NCBI GenBank assembly: GCA_963763485.1
Contig: CAVXOW010000010.1
Coordinates: forward strand, 41,585 to 105,584
DNA length: 64,000 nt
From: CAWCKS01 sp963763485
GTDB lineage: Bacteria; Pseudomonadota; Alphaproteobacteria; Rhizobiales; Xanthobacteraceae
Direction: 5' to 3'
Shown here: piece by piece, positions 33,935 through 45,849 of the stretch
Layout of the letters: the number at the start of each line of letters is the position of its first letter
How positions within the stretch are numbered: the first letter of the stretch is position 1
Notes under the pieces: model-generated
The model's database searches: none
The model's input: the letters and a program-made list of their open reading frames with translations, nothing else
What the model was told of the DNA's origin: nothing
Program-made: the position numbers and the translations under genes

Positions 33935-36649
33935 TTAACCGCCATTGCCGTTCTCGCCCTCGTCGCCGATGTGCTCGACTGAGACGACATTCTCGCCCTC
34001 TGCGGTATCGAACACGATGACGCCCTGCGTCGAGCGTCCGGCGACGCGGATGCCGTCCACCGGGCAGCGGATCAGCTGGCCGGCATCGGTCACCAGCATG
34101 ATCTGGTCGCTGTCCTCGACCGGGAATGAGGCCACCAGCTTGCCATTGCGCTCGTTGACCTGCATCGCGACGATGCCTTTGCCGCCGCGGCCGGTGGTGC
34201 GGTACTCGAACGAGGAGGTGCGCTTGCCGTAGCCGTTCTGCGAGATCGTCAGCACGAACTGCTCGGCCGCCGACATCTCGACATAGCGCTGCTCGCCGAG
34301 TTCGATCGCGCCCGATGCCTCCTCCTGCTCGCTGCCGGCCTCCTCCTCGGCGCCGCCGCGGCGCACCGCGTTGGCGCGGCGCAGATACGCCACCCGCTCC
34401 TCGGCGTTGGCCTCGAGGTGGCGCAGGATGGCAAGCGAAATCACCCGATCGCCCTCGCCTAGCGCGATGCCGCGCACGCCCATCGAGGTGCGGCCCTGGA
34501 ACACGCGCACATCGGTGACGGCGAAGCGGATGCACTGGCCGCCGCCGGCCGTGAGCAGCACGTCATCATGCTCGGTGCAGATCTGAACGTCGACGATCGC
34601 CTCGTCGTCCTCGAGCTTCATCGCGATGATGCCGGAGCGGCGGACGTCGACGAAATCGGACAGCTTGTTGCGGCGGACGTTGCCGCCGGTGGTCGCAAAC
34701 ATCACGTCCAAGGTTTCCCACGTCGCCTCATCCGCCGGCAGCGGCATCACCGTGGTGATGCGCTCGCCCTGCTCCAGCGGCAGAATGTTGATCAGCGCCT
34801 TGCCGCGCGCCTGAGGCGCGGCCTCCGGCAGCCGCCAGACCTTTTCCTTGTAGACACGGCCGAGCGAGGAGAAGAACAGCACCGGCGTCTTGTTGGTGGC
34901 GTGGAACAGTTTTACGACAAAATCCTCCTCGCGGGTCTGCATGCCCGCGCGGCCCTTGCCGCCGCGCTTCTGCGCGCGGTAGGTCGACAGCGGCACCCGC
35001 TTGACGTAGCCGGCGTGCGAGACCGTGACGATCATGTCGAGATCGTCGACCAGGTCTTCGTCCTCGACCTCGCCTTCCTGTTCCCGGATCACCGTGCGCC
35101 GTGGGGTATCGAACTCCGCCTTGACGGCATTGAGCTCGTCCTTGACGATCGCCTGGATACGGGCGCGCGACCGCAGGATATCGAGATAATCCTTGATCTC
35201 GGTGGCGAGCTTGTCCGTTTCCTCCAAAATCTCGTCGCGACCGATCGCGGTCAGCCGCTGCAGGCGGAGATCGAGGATCGCTTGCGTCTGCTCCAGCGAC
35301 AGCCGCGCGGTGCCCTCAGGCGTCAGGATGTGCCTGGGATCGTCGATCAGCGACATGATCGCAGCAGCGTCCCTGGCCGGCCAGTCGCGCGCCATCAGAC
35401 TCTCGCGCGCTGCCGCCGGATTGGGCGACGTGCGGATGACACGGATCACCTCGTCGATATTGGCAACGGCAATGGCAAGGCCGACCAAAACGTGGGCCCG
35501 ATCGCGCGCCTTGGTCAGAAGATGCTTGGTGCGGCGTGACACCACCTGCTCGCGGAATGCGACGAACGCGACCAGCAGGTCCTTCAGGGTCATGACCTGC
35601 GGCCGGCCACCGTCGAGCGCCACAATGTTGGCGCCGAACGTGGTCTGCAGCGGCGTGAAGCGGAACAGCTGGTTGAGCACGATGTCGGGAACCGCGTCGC
35701 GTTTCAGCTCGACCACGATGCGAATGCCTTCGCGGTTCGACTCGTCGCGCAGGTCGGCGACGCCCTCGATCCTTTTTTCCTTCACCAGATCGCCGATGCG
35801 CTCGACCAGCGAAGCCTTGTTGACCTGATACGGAATCTCCGAAACGACGATCGCCTCGCGCTCCTTGCGCAGGGTCTGGAATTCGACCTTGCCGCGCATC
35901 ACGATCGAGCCGCGGCCGAGATGATAGGCGGAGCGAATGCCCTGGTGGCCGAGAATAATGCCGCCGGTGGGGAAATCCGGTCCGGGGATGATCTTGATGA
36001 GGTCATCGATGCCAAGCGAAGGATCGTCGATCAGCGCAATGCAGGCGCTGATGGTCTCGCCGAGATTGTGCGGCGGAATGTTCGTCGCCATGCCGACCGC
36101 AATGCCGCCTGCGCCGTTGACCAGCAGATTCGGATATTTTGCCGGCAGGACCAGCGGCTCTCTCGCCGAACCGTCATAGTTGTCCTGGAAGTCGACAGTG
36201 TCCTTGTCGATGTCGTCGAGCAACGGAATCGCGATCTTGGCCAGCCGCGATTCCGTGTAGCGCATCGCCGCCGGCGGATCGCCGTCGAGCGAGCCAAAAT
36301 TGCCCTGGCCATCGACCAGCGGCGCGCGCATCGAGAAATCCTGCGCCATTCGCACCAGCGCGTCGTAAATCGCCTGGTCGCCGTGCGGGTGATACTGACC
36401 CATCACGTCGCCGACGATGCCGGCGGATTTCTTGTGCTTCTTGTCGGCCGTGTAACCCTGCTCGTACATCGAATACAGAATGCGCCGATGCACCGGCTTC
36501 AGGCCGTCGCGCACGTCTGGAAGCGCCCGCGCGACGATCACGCTCATCGCGTAATCGAGGTACGATTTCTTCATCTCGTCGAGGATTGAAACCGGACGGG
36601 TATCGGCGGGACCGGACGGTCCGTCGCCCGGATTTTGCGGATCTGCCAA
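33935..36649 (-). CDS. gyrA: DNA gyrase subunit A, 904 aa
   Basis: This is the breakage-reunion subunit of gyrase. The winged-helix domain carries the active-site Tyr in AAMRYTESRL, preceded by the quinolone pocket YHPHGDQAIYDALVRMAQ. The residue equivalent to E. coli Ser83 is Gln and Asp87 is kept. The C-terminal pinwheel has repeated blades (GYVKRVPLSTY, YGKRTSSFEYRTTGRGG with the GyrA-box-like QKRGGKGR). A 25-residue Glu-rich insert (EEEAGSEQEEASG) sits between blades. Confidence 0.97.
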   Translation of the reverse strand: MADPQNPGDGPSGPADTRPVSILDEMKKSYLDYAMSVIVARALPDVRDGLKPVHRRILYSMYEQGYTADKKHKKSAGIVGDVMGQYHPHGDQAIYDALVRMAQDFSMRAPLVDGQGNFGSLDGDPPAAMRYTESRLAKIAIPLLDDIDKDTVDFQDNYDGSAREPLVLPAKYPNLLVNGAGGIAVGMATNIPPHNLGETISACIALIDDPSLGIDDLIKIIPGPDFPTGGIILGHQGIRSAYHLGRGSIVMRGKVEFQTLRKEREAIVVSEIPYQVNKASLVERIGDLVKEKRIEGVADLRDESNREGIRIVVELKRDAVPDIVLNQLFRFTPLQTTFGANIVALDGGRPQVMTLKDLLVAFVAFREQVVSRRTKHLLTKARDRAHVLVGLAIAVANIDEVIRVIRTSPNPAAARESLMARDWPARDAAAIMSLIDDPRHILTPEGTARLSLEQTQAILDLRLQRLTAIGRDEILEETDKLATEIKDYLDILRSRARIQAIVKDELNAVKAEFDTPRRTVIREQEGEVEDEDLVDDLDMIVTVSHAGYVKRVPLSTYRAQKRGGKGRAGMQTREEDFVVKLFHATNKTPVLFFSSLGRVYKEKVWRLPEAAPQARGKALINILPLEQGERITTVMPLPADEATWETLDVMFATTGGNVRRNKLSDFVDVRRSGIIAMKLEDDEAIVDVQICTEHDDVLLTAGGGQCIRFAVTDVRVFQGRTSMGVRGIALGEGDRVISLAILRHLEANAEERVAYLRRANAVRRGGAEEEAGSEQEEASGAIELGEQRYVEMSAAEQFVLTISQNGYGKRTSSFEYRTTGRGGKGIVAMQVNERNGKLVASFPVEDSDQIMLVTDAGQLIRCPVDGIRVAGRSTQGVIVFDTAEGENVVSVEHIGDEGENGNGG

Positions 36650-36814
36650 CGCGAAATTCCTGTTTGAAAAAGGGCCTCGCCGGGAGGCCAGGATGCCAGC
36701 GATTCATATAGGCGATTCAGCCGTTTCCGCCAACCTTAAACGGCCCGGCTCGGCGCAGTTTTCCGCCGCTTTTTCAATATGTTGGAATTGGCTGCGAAGA
36801 GCCCAGGGCAAGGT

Positions 36815-37210
36815 TCAGCCGAATACCACGTGATGCATGATCCGGCCGGGCATGAAGGTGAAAATCCCGGCGATCACCAGCGCCCCGCAGAACGTCCAGA
36901 TCATGGTCTTGCGGTGCCGGCTGACGACGTGGCGCCGCGCTGCCGTGACGCCGACGACCAGCATGACGAGTGTGAAGATCGAGATCAGATGGATCGGGCT
37001 CCACGGCCCCCACAGTCTGATGGTGTGGATCCAGAACGAGGAGATGCTGACGCCGAGCATCAGCAGCACCCAGATCCAGCCGAGCGTCCGGTGCGGCAAA
37101 GTTCCCTTTGGCGCGGCCAATTGCACAAGGCCGAGCGCGAACGCCGTCATCGCGGCGAAGGCATGGAGCTGAATTTGCGGCGATGCATTCAACAGCGGCT
37201 GCAGCGACAT
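36815..37210 (-). CDS. DUF2306-type integral membrane protein, 131 aa
   Basis: Four hydrophobic segments are visible: LHAFAAMTAFALGLVQL, TLGWIWVLLMLGVSI, PIHLISIFTLVMLVVGV and MIWTFCGALVIAGIF. Conserved residues include HRTLGWIWV and HRKTMIWTFCGALV, typical of DUF2306 proteins (cytochrome-b561-like topology, His in the membrane). Its upstream region is limited to about 66 bp before the IS110 transposase stop, so the element probably landed in or near its promoter. Function unknown. Confidence 0.82.
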   Translation of the reverse strand: MSLQPLLNASPQIQLHAFAAMTAFALGLVQLAAPKGTLPHRTLGWIWVLLMLGVSISSFWIHTIRLWGPWSPIHLISIFTLVMLVVGVTAARRHVVSRHRKTMIWTFCGALVIAGIFTFMPGRIMHHVVFG

Positions 37211-37276
37211 CGTTGTCGTTTTCCCACTTCTGGCTTGTCAAGCAAACGCAGCTCGCGACTACATTTGTAGCAACCA

Positions 37277-38230
37277 TTAAGTGGTAGCTGGTTTTTCTAG
37301 CCAAGGTTTACCGCGCTGAACGACAGTGTTGGCGTAGATGAGCAGCTTTCTGGCGCAGGCGACAAGAGCGGCGTTGTGGGCTTTGCCGCGGGCGATCAGG
37401 CGCGCGTAGAGAGCGATCAGCGCTTTGTTCCAGCGGAACGCCGCCGGCAAAGCGGCCGCAAACAGTGAGCGGCGCAAACGTCCGCGCCCGCCGGCGATGT
37501 GGCGTTGGCCTTTGTACTTCCCGCTGTCGTCATCGAACGGAGCAAGCCCGGCAAGTGCGGCAGCCTGTTCGCGGCTGAGGCGTCCGAGTTCCGGCATCCG
37601 GATGATGAGCGCAAGCGCGGTCCGCTCCCCGATGCCGGGGACGCTGCAGACCAAGTCGAGCCGTAGGGCGAGGTCATCGTAGGCGCGTAACGCCTTGGCG
37701 ATCCGCAGCAGCTCAGCCGCCCGTCGGGTCTTCAAACGTGCGATATCGGCGGTGACGAGCTGCCGCAATCGACGATTGTCGATATGTTCGAGCCGGATCT
37801 TGCTGCGAGCAATATCCTCCTCAATCTGCTCGACGAAGGTTAGATGATCGGCAAGCTCAGCCAGGCGCGCATCCGGCTCAATCCGCGGCTGATCGACTGC
37901 GGCAGTGCAGGCTGCGATCAGGACTGCATCGAGCATATCATTCTTGGCTCGACGCAGGTGCACGCGTGCAAAGGCACGAACCTGGATCGGCTGCAGCACC
38001 ACCACGGTGAGCCCTGCCGCCCGCAGATACTTGATCACCCCGCGCTCGTAGCCGCCAGTTGCCTCGATGCCAACCCGCGCGACACCGACCTTGGTCAGCT
38101 CCGCATGCAACCGTCGCCAGCCGTGCAACGTGTTCTCGACCCGCCAATGTAAGTCTTGGCAATGGATGGCAACGTCGAGTTTGTCTTTGGCCGTATCGAT
38201 GCCGGCCACCACTATGTTAGTCTTCGTCAT
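37277..38230 (-). CDS. IS110-family transposase (DEDD/RuvC-like plus Tnp_20), 317 aa
   Basis: The N-terminal RuvC-like domain has the acidic residues in VAGIDTAKDKLDV, IEATGGYE and KNDMLDAVLIA. The C-terminal Tnp_20 domain starts at CSVPGIGERTALALI and contains the conserved Ser/Gly-rich region DSGKYKGQRHIAGGRGRLR. The gene is complete and undisturbed. IS110 recombinases insert without a DDE reaction and are guided by a structured bridge RNA encoded in the element. Confidence 0.93.
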   Translation of the reverse strand: MTKTNIVVAGIDTAKDKLDVAIHCQDLHWRVENTLHGWRRLHAELTKVGVARVGIEATGGYERGVIKYLRAAGLTVVVLQPIQVRAFARVHLRRAKNDMLDAVLIAACTAAVDQPRIEPDARLAELADHLTFVEQIEEDIARSKIRLEHIDNRRLRQLVTADIARLKTRRAAELLRIAKALRAYDDLALRLDLVCSVPGIGERTALALIIRMPELGRLSREQAAALAGLAPFDDDSGKYKGQRHIAGGRGRLRRSLFAAALPAAFRWNKALIALYARLIARGKAHNAALVACARKLLIYANTVVQRGKPWLEKPATT

Positions 38231-38440
38231 CTTCGTCGATCCCTGCCTTGTGAAGCGAACCTAATGTTCCGGCAACCATCCGGGTCCGATGAAGGTGCTG
38301 ACGACGATCACGCTACGGGACAGCCCAAGCTGCTCAGGGCGGGTTCGATCCGATCGCCAGGCGCTCTGCCGTGGATCGCCGTCCGCGGCAGAGCATTCCT
38401 TTCGGAACGACCTCAAGATATTTGGATTCGCTGTTACAAG
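38231..38440 (-). ncRNA. candidate bridge-RNA region of the IS110 element
   Basis: The non-coding segment upstream of the transposase start has no reading frame but contains a strong hairpin. GCTCTGCCG (38363-38371) pairs over 9 bp with CGGCAGAGC (38386-38394), with further GG/CC pairing in the loop, and a second weaker stem lies near AGCCCAAGCTGCTC. In IS110-group elements such as IS621 the bridge RNA is transcribed from the 5' non-coding end. The position fits; the guide loops could not be matched to a target here. Confidence 0.45.
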
Positions 38441-38441
38441 G

Positions 38442-38467
38442 GCGGATTAGCGAAGCGTAATCCGCCA
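38442..38467. repeat. REP-like palindrome, type A
   Basis: GGCGGATTA and TAATCCGCC form a 9-bp stem around GCGAAGCG. An identical 26-base copy lies at 47247-47272. It is directly beyond the RAYT gene end. Confidence 0.85.
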
Positions 38468-38495
38468 CGTTTGCCTGCGGTTGGCTCATTAGATG

Positions 38496-38507
38496 CGCAA
38501 TTGCGCC
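38496..38507. repeat. shortened REP-like palindrome, type B
   Basis: GCGCAATTGCGC is a perfect palindrome that looks like a type B REP (39070-39095) with its centre removed. It touches the RAYT stop codon. Confidence 0.6.
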
Positions 38508-39047
38508 CTACTGGCTTCGCTCTCCGTACTCACCCTCCATCTCGTTGCCGCCACCCCAATCAAGCGGAAAAGTCCCCTTCTTCACGTCTCGATGAAAAGA
38601 CGAGTGGGGCCAGTCGCGGACACTCGCAACGTATCCATGCTTGACGGGATTGTAATAGCAATATTCGACATGGCGAGCGTAGTCGATGTCGCTCCGGATC
38701 AGATGCTCCCAAAACCGCCGTTGCCAAATGCCTCGTTCGCCGCGCGCCCGCCGAACGTTACTTCTGCGCTCTTCCAGGGTTGGCAGCGCGCGAGCAAACC
38801 GCGCTTTGATTAGGCGCCAGCGCATTGAGAAGTCCGCCTGATCCTCAGGCAGTGTCCATATTGCGTGAACGTGGTCCGGCAGAATGACCATCGCATCGAT
38901 TGCGAAGGGATAACGTGCCCGCGTCGCTCTGATAGCGTCGCGCAGAAGATCAATTCGCTCGATCAACAAATTGCTGCGTCGATCGAGAAGCGTGACGGTA
39001 AAGAACCAGCGACCACCAGGAACGAATGCTCGCCGATAGTTGGGCAA
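38508..39047 (-). CDS. REP-associated tyrosine transposase (RAYT, TnpA_REP), 179 aa
   Basis: This Y1-HUH nuclease-like protein is of the IS200/IS605 superfamily. The HUH motif is in ILPDHVHAIW (His59 and His61) and the nucleophilic Tyr lies in HVEYCYYNPVKHG (about residues 126-138). The N-terminus (MPNYRRAFVPGGRWFFTV) is the typical RAYT opening. It is flanked by REP palindromes on both sides, as RAYTs are. RAYTs are domesticated transposases thought to spread REP sequences in trans. Confidence 0.9.
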   Translation of the reverse strand: MPNYRRAFVPGGRWFFTVTLLDRRSNLLIERIDLLRDAIRATRARYPFAIDAMVILPDHVHAIWTLPEDQADFSMRWRLIKARFARALPTLEERRSNVRRARGERGIWQRRFWEHLIRSDIDYARHVEYCYYNPVKHGYVASVRDWPHSSFHRDVKKGTFPLDWGGGNEMEGEYGERSQ

Positions 39048-39069
39048 TGGTCGGATTAAACGTCTAGGC

Positions 39070-39095
39070 GGCGCAATACGCTGCGCTATTGCGCC
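39070..39095. repeat. REP-like palindrome, type B
   Basis: GGCGCAATA and TATTGCGCC arms surround CGCTGCGC, 26 bases. It lies 23 bp upstream of the RAYT start, between RAYT and the ssb end. A diverged copy is at 47286-47312. Confidence 0.85.
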
Positions 39096-39116
39096 CTACG
39101 AAGTCTACGGAGTCGC

Positions 39117-39625
39117 TCAGAACGGAATGTCGTCGTCCATGTCGTTGCCGCCACGGCCGCCACCACCGCCGCCGGCTGCGACACGACGCTGCTGGCCGCC
39201 GCCGCCGAACGAACCGCCTGACGAGCCGAAATCGCCGCCGCTATCATCGGACACGCACCGCCGGCAGCGCCGCCGCGGCCATCGAGCATGGTCAGCACCG
39301 AGTTGAAGCCCTGCAGCACGACCTCGGTCGAATACTTGTCCTGGCCGGACTGGTCCTGCCACTTGCGCGTCTGCAGCTGACCTTCGATGTAAATCTTCGC
39401 GCCCTTCTTCAGGTACTGCTCGGCGACCCGGCACAGTCCTTCATTGAAGATGACGACGCGATGCCACTCGGTCTTCTCCTTGCGTTCGCCGGTGGCCTTG
39501 TCGCGCCAGCTTTCGGACGTTGCCACGCGCAGGTTCGCGATCGGCCGCCCGTCCTGCGTACGGCGGATCTCGGGATCGGCGCCCAGATTTCCCACCAGAA
39601 TGACCTTGTTGACGCTACCTGCCAT
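39117..39625 (-). CDS. ssb: single-stranded DNA-binding protein, frameshifted near 39251
   Basis: The OB-fold is intact: MAGSVNKVILVGNLGADPE, TSESWRDKATGERKEKTEWH, VAEQYLKKGAKIYIEG, LQTRKWQDQSG. The frame is lost after DGRGGAAGGA. In another frame the Gly-rich tail continues from VSDDSGGDFG and ends in the partner-binding tip NDMDDDIPF. One missing base near 39,251 explains it. Since ssb is essential, this is an assembly error. A LexA-type SOS box lies 164 bp upstream. Confidence 0.92.
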
Positions 39626-40174
39626 CTTTCTCTTCTCCCGCCGAAGCTCGAGCCCCAAGGAGCTTCCAAGGGTCTGCTCCGGTCTCTTCCGGACAATGAA
39701 TAATTCACCCTATCCCGAGAACGCAGCCGAGGTGAGCGGCGTTTCCGCTTGTCCACATCACGTCCAGCCGACATCTCGCGACATCGATTGTTCGCTTTAT
39801 GTTCTATGTACGGTTGCGCACTTTGTCCACCCTCACGGGTCGATTTTCGACCTCATGTTTCGCGTGCGGCCCTGCACAAAAAACAATCTTGCGGCGCGGT
39901 GCGAATGATGGCGCGCGCGTGGCGAAATGCGGCGAGGATGTGTTGCAATGGAACCGATAACATATTGCAGTTCCTAACAATTCATTAATGCATCCGCATC
40001 CACTTGGAGGCCGACTGTTGCATTTGGGAGACGGCGGTTCGGGCTTCGAATCGTTATAGAGGCGTCATCGCGAGGGCGACCACTGCCTAACTCGAGGGCA
40101 GCCTTGGAGACCTTGGCTGGGACGTAAATTCAAAGGCCGCCGGCAAAGCGCGGCCGTCAGAACTGGAGAGTACT
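39626..40174 (+). other. 549-bp region between ssb and the first porin gene
   Basis: This holds the SOS box at 39790-39804, the ssb promoter and the upstream region of the porin gene. A/T-rich steps occur near 39,960-39,990. No gene or RNA could be supported. Confidence 0.5.
39790..39804. promoter_or_regulatory. alphaproteobacterial LexA (SOS) box upstream of ssb
   Basis: GTTCGCTTTATGTTC matches the alphaproteobacterial LexA site GTTC-N7-GTTC exactly. The same 15 bases occur at 63979-63993, and a third GTTC-N7-GTTC lies before uvrA. Confidence 0.8.
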
Positions 40175-40864
40175 ATGAAGAAGTTTCTGTTGGGGACCGT
40201 CGCGCTGGTTGCTCTTGGCGCGGCTCCGGCGATGGCGGCCGATATGGCCGCCCGGCCTTACATGAAGGCCCCGCCGGCGATGATGGCCCCGATCTACAAC
40301 TGGACCGGTTTCTACATCGGCGGTCATGTCGGTGGCGCGTGGGCCGGCAACAACAACATTGACGCCAATGGCGGCCATTTCCTTGGCGGTTTGCAGGGCG
40401 GTGCAGATTTGCAGTTCGCCACCAACTGGGTGGTCGGCATCGAGGCTCAGTATAGCTGGCTGTCGAACAACAACACCGGCACCACATTCCCGGTCGCCGG
40501 CGTCGTGAACCGAAATGATCGCGGCCTCGGCTCGGTCACCGGCCGTCTCGGCTGGACCTGGGGTCCGGGCCTGCTCTACGTCAAGGGCGGCGCCGGCTTC
40601 ACCGATACCAGCCTCGGCGTGACCGTCGCGGGCGCTCCGGTTCCGTTCGCCACCACTGGCAACAACAAGACCGGCTACACCGTTGGCGCCGGCCTCGAAT
40701 ACATGTTCGCTCCGAACTGGTCGGTGAAGGGCGAGTACCAGTACTTCAACTTCTCCAACACCACCTTCGTCGCCCCGACCCCGGTCGGCCTGCTCGGCTC
40801 GACCTTCCGCAACGACGAGCACACCTTCAAGGCTGGTGTGAACTACCGCTTCGGCTGGCACTAA
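40175..40864 (+). CDS. Omp25/31-type outer-membrane beta-barrel protein, 229 aa
   Basis: A signal peptide (FLLGTVALVALGAAPAMAAD) and a Met/Pro/Ala linker lead into an eight-stranded barrel. It begins with the hallmark NWTGFYIGGHVGGAW and ends in FKAGVNYRFGWH. A TGGAGAG ribosome site precedes the ATG and a strong terminator follows. Such proteins are abundant rhizobial outer-membrane proteins. It sits between ssb and uvrA together with a second porin gene. Confidence 0.9.
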   Translation: MKKFLLGTVALVALGAAPAMAADMAARPYMKAPPAMMAPIYNWTGFYIGGHVGGAWAGNNNIDANGGHFLGGLQGGADLQFATNWVVGIEAQYSWLSNNNTGTTFPVAGVVNRNDRGLGSVTGRLGWTWGPGLLYVKGGAGFTDTSLGVTVAGAPVPFATTGNNKTGYTVGAGLEYMFAPNWSVKGEYQYFNFSNTTFVAPTPVGLLGSTFRNDEHTFKAGVNYRFGWH

Positions 40865-40906
40865 GCGCGTATCCCAGCGCGAGACAGAGCCACAACGATT
40901 GAACGA

Positions 40907-40936
40907 CGAAAGGCCGGCGAAACCGCCGGCCTTTCG
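40907..40936 (+). terminator. intrinsic terminator after the first porin gene
   Basis: A 13-bp perfect stem (CGAAAGGCCGGCG with its complement, loop AAAC) lies 43 bp after the stop. The downstream T-run is short (CTTG). Confidence 0.8.
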
Positions 40937-41150
40937 CTTGCTGCGCCCCCTGGAGGGCGCGCCGGATTTCGTTCGCGGCAAAAAGTTCCATCCGGGTTGA
41001 AAATTTAATCGGGTTCCCTTTTTTGGAAAGTGGTTCGCGGGTGTTGCACGTCGGCGACAGCCAACGCATGCACAGAGGCGTATGAGGATTCCAACGCTGC
41101 GGTCCGGACACGCCGCGGCTGACCGCCCTTTCAAAAGCTGGGGAACCATC

Positions 41151-41921
41151 ATGAAGAGACTTCTGCTCGTCGCCGCCGCCGTGTTGATCGCCGCGCCGGC
41201 TTTCGGCGCTGATATGCGTATGCCGGTGAAGGCACCACCGCCTATGGCGCCGGTCGCAACCTGGACTGGCTTCTATATCGGCGTGAACGGCGGCTACAGC
41301 TGGGGCCGCGCGCACACGGATACGGTCAGTGTGGCTGTTCCGGGCTTCGGCGCGGTCGCCGTTCCGGTGTCGGATACGGCCGACTTGAACGGCGGCCTTA
41401 TCGGCGGCCAGATCGGCTACAATTGGCAGATCAACAACTGGGTGTGGGGCGTCGAAGGTGATGGCCAGTGGGCTGACGAGCGTCGCACGGATACGATAAT
41501 TTGCGGCGTCGCTTGCACCGGCACCCCGGCGGCAGCCTTTACTGCTTCGTTCACACAGAAAATCGACGCGTTCGGCACGTTCCGCGGCCGCGTTGGCATC
41601 CTGGCGACGCCCGATATCTTGTTCTACGCCACTGGCGGTCTCGCGGTCGCCGAATTCAAGACGGCGTTCTCGGCAACTGCCGCGGCGGCCGGTCTCGCCG
41701 CCGGTGTCGCAGCGTCAACATCGACGACGCGCGCGGGCTGGACCGTCGGCGCCGGCGCCGAGGGCATGTTCGCATCGCACTGGAGCGCCAAGCTCGAATA
41801 CCTGTATGCGGATTATGGTCGGTTCAACAACAATCTGGTGTTCCCCGGCGCGGTGACCATCGGCACCCGGACACACGTGAGTGACAACATCATTCGTGCC
41901 GGCGTGAACTATCATTTCTGA
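41151..41921 (+). CDS. outer-membrane beta-barrel protein, Omp25/31-like, 256 aa
   Basis: The start at ATG 41151 (MKRLLLVAAAVLIAAPAFG) gives a clean signal peptide; the open frame upstream is not coding. The barrel opens with TWTGFYIGVNGGYSWG and ends in IRAGVNYHF with a terminal Phe. It is a paralogue of the preceding porin, with longer Ala/Thr-rich loops and two Cys (ICGVACTG) in a loop. It is separated from the first porin by that gene's terminator, so it is transcribed on its own. Confidence 0.9.
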   Translation: MKRLLLVAAAVLIAAPAFGADMRMPVKAPPPMAPVATWTGFYIGVNGGYSWGRAHTDTVSVAVPGFGAVAVPVSDTADLNGGLIGGQIGYNWQINNWVWGVEGDGQWADERRTDTIICGVACTGTPAAAFTASFTQKIDAFGTFRGRVGILATPDILFYATGGLAVAEFKTAFSATAAAAGLAAGVAASTSTTRAGWTVGAGAEGMFASHWSAKLEYLYADYGRFNNNLVFPGAVTIGTRTHVSDNIIRAGVNYHF

Positions 41922-41959
41922 TAAGGTCCGCGAAGCGACGCTTCGCCGAGATGACACGG

Positions 41960-41987
41960 AAGGCCGGCGGTTCCGCCGGCCTTTTTG
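41960..41987 (+). terminator. intrinsic terminator after the second porin gene
   Basis: AAGGCCGGCG pairs with its complement around GTTC and is followed by TTTTT minus one pairing T (CTTTTTGC). The stem sequence is almost the same as that of the first porin terminator, suggesting duplication with the genes. Confidence 0.85.
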
Positions 41988-42146
41988 CTTTGCGCTGGCG
42001 CTTTGCGGCGCAATCTTGCGACGCGCTCGCGGCAAACCCATCTTCGTCCTGAGACGGCCGCCGCCATCGCTCCCGAACTTCGACCCGAACCTTCAAACTG
42101 GTGAGCCAGTTGATACCCAATGGCCACACGCTGGCGCGATAGCCAT

Positions 42147-42161
42147 GTTCTTGGTATGTTC
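42147..42161. promoter_or_regulatory. alphaproteobacterial LexA (SOS) box upstream of uvrA
   Basis: GTTCTTGGTATGTTC fits GTTC-N7-GTTC and lies 96 bp before the uvrA ATG. Confidence 0.78.
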
Positions 42162-42257
42162 GCGCTATGAGTTTGCTGTCAAGAGCTGGCCAAGGGTGGA
42201 AGATAGACTTCTCAAATTGGGCGCGCGGGCCCGTCGTTCCGCATCCGGAAATTCGGC

Positions 42258-45297
<3,040 letters not shown>

Positions 45298-45849
45298 AGA
45301 GCCTCTAGCAACAACCATGCAAACGACGGTCACCCTGCAAAATCTCTATCCGCTTTTCCCTCCGCTGAAATTCAACTCTCAGTTGTCCGTCGCCCAGTCC
45401 GAACGATTTTCTGGCGATTTTTCAGCTGGGCAAAGCTTTCCTATACGTGGGACCTTCATGCATGACGGCGAACTTCTGATGGTCGCCGCCCGCTCGTGCA
45501 GCCTAGCGCAAAAAAAGCGGCTCTTCAAAAATGCGCCCTATCTCCAAACCATCGACCGCGTGCTGGAATTTTCAGGCCAATTCGAGTTCCCTGGCCGCGA
45601 CAAGTTCTTCCTAACGAACCACACGGGTAAGAAGATCAAACGAACTAACGACAAATCGATATCCGACTGGAAGGGTCTGCTGCCTAGCAGCCTAGAACTA
45701 GTAATCCAGACGTATCTCTGTGCGTTATCGATCGCTTATGAGGGTGCTGTGCGTCCCATAGGTAACGTTTGGATTCAAAACGGCTCTCTGGCCTGCACCC
45801 GGTACCGCAGACACCGAGTTAAGGTGTTTGATGGAGCAGGAGGTGGGTT

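Larger units (their letters stand above)
37240..38440 (-). mobile_element. IS110-family insertion sequence (ends approximate)
   Basis: It contains the IS110 transposase gene and about 200 bp of non-coding sequence before its start. IS110 elements usually lack inverted repeats and target duplications, so the ends cannot be placed by eye. The right end lies between the DUF2306 start (37210) and the transposase stop (37277), and the left end before the REP palindrome at 38442. Confidence 0.7.

Noticed and set aside
38508..39047. Autonomous IS200/IS605 element
   Set aside because: The protein is of the RAYT type and no element ends or OrfB are present; flanking REPs point to a domesticated gene.
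42075..42090. GAAC-N8-GAAC before uvrA as an SOS box
   Set aside because: Spacing is 8, not the required 7; the site at 42147-42161 has the right spacing.
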